Assembly: GCA_021464415.1 (NCBI GenBank)
Contig: JAKCWG010000839.1
Span: forward strand, 248,001 to 312,000
From: Lonicera japonica
Lineage: Eukaryota; Streptophyta; Magnoliopsida; Dipsacales; Caprifoliaceae
Direction: 5' to 3'
Length of the DNA stretch: 64,000 bases
The notes under the pieces were generated by a model. The model was not told where the DNA came from. It searched no databases and saw nothing but the letters and a program-made list of their open reading frames with translations. The translations under genes were made by a program, and so were the position numbers. This document shows positions 58,787-64,000 of the stretch, piece by piece. The number at the start of each line of letters is the position of its first letter. Position 1 is the stretch's first letter.

Positions 58787-59055
58787 TGTTAGGAACCATC
58801 TCACCCAAAAGCTTATGGTATCAAAGCACTCTGGAAAGTCTCGGGTTCAAATCCTCCCGCTTGCATTCATTTCCCCTTTGCGTTTGTGCACAAAGTGCAC
58901 CTTACCTTTGGTTTGGCCGGTTTGGCCTTTGGTTTGGTTTGTCTCCTCCACATGCGAGTGGGGGTCGCACGTGAGGGAGAGTGTTGAAGAGCATGATATA
59001 TATTGTTAGCCCACTACCTAACAGCTTAAGCTTTTTGGTGACATGGTTCCTAACA
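58787..59055. mobile_element. Retro-derived insert with inverted ends (TRIM/SINE-like)
   Basis: It begins TGTTAGGAACCATCTCACC and ends GGTGACATGGTTCCTAACA, which are inverted relative to one another. Inside are TGGTATCAAAGC and GGTTCAAATCC, the latter close to a pol III B box. At its end TGGTATTAGAGG follows CTAACA like a primer-binding site after an LTR, with GAGGGAGAG and TGTTGAAGAGC upstream. Neither a TRIM nor a SINE reading fits completely, and no target duplication was found. Confidence 0.4.
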
Positions 59056-59969
59056 TGGTATTAGAGGTATTCGTCATCAATATATCTTATTATGTTAGCT
59101 TCCTTCCTTTTGAAGAACCAGACATGGCCCAACAAATGCCACTTTCACCAGTCATGGCTTGCCTCTATAATAAAACAAACCAACCAGAGAGATCCTTATA
59201 AATAATTTATAAAACAAATAGTAGTAGTGGTGGTGGTAGTAGTAGTTAGAAGTACCTCTGGCATTTCTTCTTAATCTTCGAGCGTGGGACTGAACCTTCA
59301 AGTTTGTTTACGGTATCCAAATCTCCGACTAGTAGAACGCTGCCAAATTGAACGCATATGATTGAAGGCCTCATCATCAAATTAAATAATTAGCTTTCAA
59401 TTCGCTCCTCTTGGTATTTCACTCATCTGCTAGATTTCAGTATTTTTTCCTCTTCGATTAGAAATAGGAAAAATGGAAAGGGAAAGCAAGTATAATGAGC
59501 TGAACTGGGAAATTACAATTCTTCAGTAACCATGATATTTCAATTGGGATCTGGTAAGGCATACGAGCTGGGAAATTACAGATTTTGATTGGGATCTGAT
59601 TGGGTGTGTGACCTTGGAAATCCGGAAGCATAGGTGGGTAAATTTACTGACTATGGCATCATGCCACTGCCAGAATAAGAAGCCAAATTAATTTCAGAGT
59701 TTCATCTGTTGGCCTCTCCTATAACTTACAAGTGCAAACTGATCATTTAATTTCAAGTTTTAAATTACAAATTAAACCTCCAAACGAAATGTACCCCACA
59801 TATTTGAACTACAAAATTTGAATTATAATTTTTTTTTAAAGGATACTCTAAAATGCGTCTCTGATACACATCGGAAGCGTATTTGTGCCCGATACGTATC
59901 GGATACAGATTCTTGGCTCTAAGTATTCTTCACAGACAACAACTAGTGTAGAGATTCGAAGAGTAACTG

Positions 59970-60152
59970 ATCGAAATCTATGGCCACGTACTAGGATTCT
60001 GGATTGAAATCTACGGCCAAGGACTGGGGTTCTGGATCAAGATCTACAGCCACGGACTGGGGTCCTGGATCGACATCTAGGGCCACGGACTGGGGTTCTG
60101 GATCAAGATCTACGGCCATGGACTGGGGTTTTGGATCGAGATCTACGCCCAA
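59970..60152 (-). repeat. 33-bp minisatellite encoding an Arg-Ser repeat
   Basis: About five and a half tandem 33-bp units (plus strand GGACTGGGGTTCTGGATC...). On the minus strand one frame reads 11-residue units like GRRSRSRTPVR, with two units carrying TGA for CGA. The single-copy equivalent in A and B is the exon end [10 protein letters not shown] / RRSRTGSPSS. This is an in-place expansion of an SR-type motif in copy C. Confidence 0.75.
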
Positions 60153-63100
60153 ATATGATGTCATTAAATTGGGACCTCAAGTAATCAACTTGGGTCCGAG
60201 CTCATTGACTTGGGATCTAAGAGACTCGAACTCTAGTTCTTTCTCCTACTGCTGCTGCAAAAGAAAAAAGGTTTGCTGTCAACTTCAACACATATCAGGT
60301 TCGCTCTGTTTTCCTTTCCTTTCCTCCCTTTTTATGTTTACTGAGGAAAGCTGGCACCAGTTTCCCTTTCCTCCCTCATACATATGTGCAAAACACCCTT
60401 CTATTTTTGCTTTTGTGCCATTACATGATGATACAACATCATCTGAAAGAATCAACAAAAACCTTTGTGATTAACCAGCAACTAGTTTACATATCATCCT
60501 ACTCACCAGATGTAGAAAGTTAACAATGCAAAGGATCACTTCTCTATCCATTAATGTAGTGAGCATATTTGCACATTACAATCATTTGGGTGAGGAGTTC
60601 TTGCAGTCCAGGCCATCTAAAAACTTGTAAGCTCAATTTCAATAAGGCTATTGAGGGTCCGTTTGATTGCACTCATATTCCATAGAAAAAGCCTAAGGAA
60701 CCCATATCTTTCACCTTATGTGGTGTTTGATTGCATAATTTTCCAAGAAATCAATTTCCATGGTACAAATTATTTTAGAGCAATTCCCTTTCATTGAATC
60801 CAAAAACCACTCTCCCCACCCTAATTTTTGTTTTTTAGGTAAAAGTGTGAAACAAATCCAAGGACTCAATTCTTGGGAGTGAATGTAAACCAAAACCAAG
60901 CGCGCCTTAAAGGGTCGGATAGGGAAATGAAGATGAAATAAGATGCGTTTAATTGGTTAACATAACGAAGATTGAATGCCTTGGATTTGTTTTAAATAGA
61001 ACAAGACCTCATGAAAACAAAAGTTTAGGGGAGATGGATTATAATCTAATTAATTTATGAAACCAAAAAGGCCTATAATCAATTACTCATAAATCAAAAA
61101 TAAAAAAAACTTAATATCCTAACTTACAGCTACGCTAAGACAGGCTTTATTGCTTTCTGAGACATCTACTACAGATTCGGAGCAGCCAAAATTTGGTGCT
61201 TTCTCCTCCAGCTATTACAGGAACAAGGAGTGAAGTGAAGAAAACTGTTAATGAAAAACTTAACTTTTCCCTTGTTACTGAACATTAGAATAATTTTGTG
61301 GTACCAGAAAGCTTGAAATCCAGGCCATCTGAAACTTCTAGCTCATTATCCTTGAGCTACCAACATTAAGAGTGTGCTGGATAATGCCTATATTCCGCGG
61401 AAAATGCCCAAGACTCCATTATCTTCACCTTTTGTGTTGTATTATTTACTTTTTTTATTTTTTTTATTTTTTTTATGAGAAACAAACTGAACTTAATCAA
61501 AACCTTTTGTGTTGTGAACTTTTCTCTTCCCATCGAATCAAAAAACCATCTTTCTCGTGAGTTTTTTTAACTATGTAAAGGAATTCCGAGGAACTCAATT
61601 ATTTCTGATGTAAAGCAACACCAGGCATACCTTAAGGGAATGACTTGGGAAAATGGGGTAGGGTGAATTTGATAGGTTAACATGATGAAGAATTGAATTC
61701 CTTGCATGGATTTCATTGATATGGGAACAACCTTGGCTAAAGCAAATTGCAGCATGAAATTGAATTATTGGAAGTTTAATGCAATCTAACATCAATAAAG
61801 ATGAACCTGCATATGGAACTTTGGGGCTTTCCCAAAGAAAAGAAGTGCAATGGATTGAATGGAAGACACTCTTAGAGATTTCTAAAGAAGGATAGTATTC
61901 TTTGGTAGAGTTTTCCAGCCTGTGACGAGAGAGAGAGAGAGAGAGAGTAGCACCAGATTTCATAGAATGTACATCCCATTTTAATGGGACATTCGTCCAG
62001 GTTGGGAACTTTTCACATATATCAAGACAACCTAATTTACCTAAAGGTTGGGAATGAGACTATCTTATATGCTACAGCAATTTCTCTTGATAGATAAACA
62101 AGGTGAAGATAGATTGGCTGAACAAGAGTGAAGAAAGGAATGATGCTCAAAAGAAAGAGATGATTGTAAGTGACATGTGGAACTCCTTTAATAAATACAT
62201 AAAAAAAGATGAAAGGAAAAGATGGGGATAAACGATTTGAAGAGACATTATATACTTTGGTGGATAGGAAAAAAATATGTTCAAAACAAAGACTGCACAA
62301 AACTTATAAACAACAGGAATATAAAATTGAAAGAAATGCATGTAATTACTTCAGCTTTGGCAAAATCCTTAGGCGATTCAATCACAGATTATCCCACAAT
62401 CAAAGATGGCTCATAGTGGTTCTCAGTGTGTGCGTATGTCAAATTTCACAACAAAGATGTGAGAGAAAATGATTACAGCTTTGCTAGGACCAGATTTATT
62501 GCTTTCTGGATCATCTACTTCTTCAATCTCCTCCTGCTGTTACAAGAATAAAGAGACAAGTGAAGCAAACTTGTTAGTGCATTGAACCAGCCATGGTCTA
62601 CTTTCTTGGTTTTATGCGACAGCTCATTATCCTTGGCGCTACAAACATTAATGGTGCGCTGGATTATACCTATATTCTGCGGAATGCCAAGACTCCATAC
62701 ATTTCCCTTTTAGTGGTATTCGATTGCATAAACTTCCCATGGTGCCACCTGTTTTAGAGCAATTTTTTTCTCATTTTAATCAAATCGAAAACCATCTCTC
62801 TCCTATATTTTTGATTGGTTTAACAATTCCAAGGAACTCAATTATTTCTAGCGTAAACCAAAACTGGGCAAGCACACCATACGGAAATGAAGAGGGAGAA
62901 TGGGGTAGGGTGAATTTGATTGATTAACATGATAAACAATTGTATTCCTCGGATGGATCTAATGGATATAAGAATAATACATAGGCAAAAACAAGTTGTA
63001 GGCATGAAAATGATCTCTCAGAAATTTAATGCTACCAAACACCTATAAAGATGCACAATGTGGAACTTTGGGCTTTTCACAAGGAAAAGAAGTGTAATGG

Positions 63101-63697
63101 AAAACAACTCTCGTTATAGCTTCTAAATAAGTAGAGTCTACTCCTTTTAGCTGCAGAGAACTTTAGAACCATATATATAAAGGCAAGCTTAATTTACTTG
63201 GGTTGTGAGAGGCTATCTTAGATGGAATATAAAGCTCAATGCGACAAACTTTAGTCCCTCTAGTAACTAAAATTAACAGACTATCTTAAATGCTACTCTT
63301 CTCAAAGCAAGATAACATAAACAATGCAAGCAAATCTTATTATATAATAGGCCAAGACCCCCACAAAAAAAGAAAATGCACAATGCCGTAACGTAACAGA
63401 GAGGACAAGATTTCCCCCGAAACCTATTGGGGCTTCAGAATTATTTCAAAATTAGAAATGAAGAAAACAACATAATATATTACAACAAAACAGAATCCTC
63501 AACTCAGCACAATTGACCCATCCCATATCAAAGACAACCTTGAGTTCCATTTTCCATCCCATCTTTACCATGAAGTTAGTGATAGTGAGGATTAGATTTC
63601 TTAATGAATTAAATAAATAAAATAAAGAATTGAAACAAAAGCTGCACACAAACTTATACTGCATGAACATGATTGAAACAGATCCCCTTTTTATTTA

Positions 63698-63911
63698 TGT
63701 TTTCTATTTTTCTAAAGGGTAAATTACATATCTACAATCCGCAATAACACCAAATCTGGTACAACAGAAGAAGAAGAAGAAGAAGAAGAAGAAAAGAAGA
63801 AGAAGAAGAAGGAGATGTTTTCTATTTTTCTAAAGGGTAAATTACATATCTACAATCCGCAATAACACCAAATCTGGTACAACAGAAGAAGAAGAAGAAG
63901 AAGAAGAAGAA
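63698..63911. repeat. 117-bp tandem duplication with GAA microsatellites
   Basis: ATGTTTTCTATTTTTC...CTGGTACAACA followed by GAA repeats occurs at 63698-63814 and again from 63815 to about 63910. A and B have a single copy of this segment (near 37190-37275 and 47580-47680) and no GAA run. It lies in the first intron or 5' part of gene C. Confidence 0.8.
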
Positions 63912-64000
63912 CCCTAAAACCCAAACTCAAAAGGCCTAAAACCCAAACTCTGTTGATGTGAACACTCTCTTCTCATCTTGTACAAGCAATTAAGAACCCT

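Larger units (their letters stand above)
51950..64000. repeat. Tandem unit C of the segmental duplication (continues beyond the window)
   Basis: Matches A and B in exon order and intron content but is more diverged. It contains a 3.5-kb LTR insertion near its 3' end and other inserts (about 57.05-57.65 kb, 58787-59055). The window ends in sequence matching 37391-37420 of A. The first exon of C should therefore lie about 400-500 bp beyond the end. Confidence 0.75.
52262..64000 (-). pseudogene. Gene copy C: degenerate modular coiled-coil gene, 5' end outside the window
   Basis: Recognisable exons: 62477-62533 (EEIEEVDDPESNKSGPSKA, intact), 61128-61211 (LEEKAPNFGCSES..., intact) and about 59970-60245 (heptad start FESLRSQVNELGPKL, TGA at 60177, then an Arg-Ser minisatellite). 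Then come 59256-59339 (two in-frame stops), 57922-58623 (coiled-coil exon with a stop at 58537-58539 and further frame changes), 56115-56252 (intact, PETGRSSPTLERICETE) and 52262-52309 (GWRWLELHWKTRKSD and stop). The coiled-coil exon also grew, with repeats of SQALDL type near 58340-58420. The solo LTR lies in the last intron. The number of lesions makes a functional full-length product unlikely. Confidence 0.6.

Noticed and set aside
60004..60474. 156-residue plus-strand frame with DWGSGSRST repeats
   Set aside because: The repeats are the complement of the 33-bp minisatellite in gene C; the minus strand matches the exon family.
63768..63910. GAA repeats considered as a CRISPR-like array
   Set aside because: Pure trinucleotide repeats without spacers; an ordinary microsatellite inside a tandem duplication.

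Overview
This window looks like nuclear DNA of a flowering plant, probably a eudicot. It is AT-rich, has long non-coding stretches, many microsatellites and MITE-like inserts, LTR retrotransposons primed by tRNA-Met, and short exons with GT/AG borders. No bacterial operon, phage, CRISPR array or convincing tRNA/rRNA gene was seen. The species cannot be named from the sequence.

Layout. 1-20.8 kb is mostly non-coding. It holds a frameshifted RINGv-type E3 ligase fragment (3250-3616, minus), a fragment resembling the 3' end of plastid psbC (about 5887-5960), a PIF/Harbinger-like MITE (6863-7228), a spliced and apparently truncated plus-strand gene (7.24-10.5 kb) and small repeat elements, including a perfect 51-bp palindrome at 2440-2546.

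20.8-64 kb is the most interesting part: three tandem, minus-strand copies of one unrecognised multi-exon gene. Copy A is at 21.6-37.8 kb, copy B at 42.8-48.2 kb, and copy C runs from 52.3 kb past the window end. Every exon I could delimit is a multiple of 3 and both borders are phase 0. Several exons are obvious duplicates of one another, and their introns share the same repeated unit of about 1.4 kb. The exons encode short acidic/Ser-rich, Arg-Ser-Pro-rich and heptad coiled-coil segments. A is the most intact (predicted 357 aa, C terminus changed by a 2-bp deletion). B has a nonsense codon in its largest exon, and C is degenerate in several exons. Between B and C, on the plus strand, is an intact ORF (50054-50665) made largely of about 16 heptads in a 21-bp minisatellite; its N-terminal part resembles the same family.

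Three LTR insertions interrupt these units. A has a short non-autonomous LTR element with an unusual 358-aa ORF (24500-27059, TSD ACTAA) and a full-length Ty1/copia element with five coding lesions (28736-34140, TSD AGTCA). C has a 3.5-kb probable solo LTR (52367-55911, TSD CTTGC). Copy B preserves the unoccupied sites, so the insertions can be delimited exactly. A/B coding divergence is far larger than the LTR-LTR divergence (4/628 and 2/178 by hand count), so the gene duplication came first and the retrotransposons later.

All alignments were made by eye. Domain names rest on recognised motifs, not on searches.
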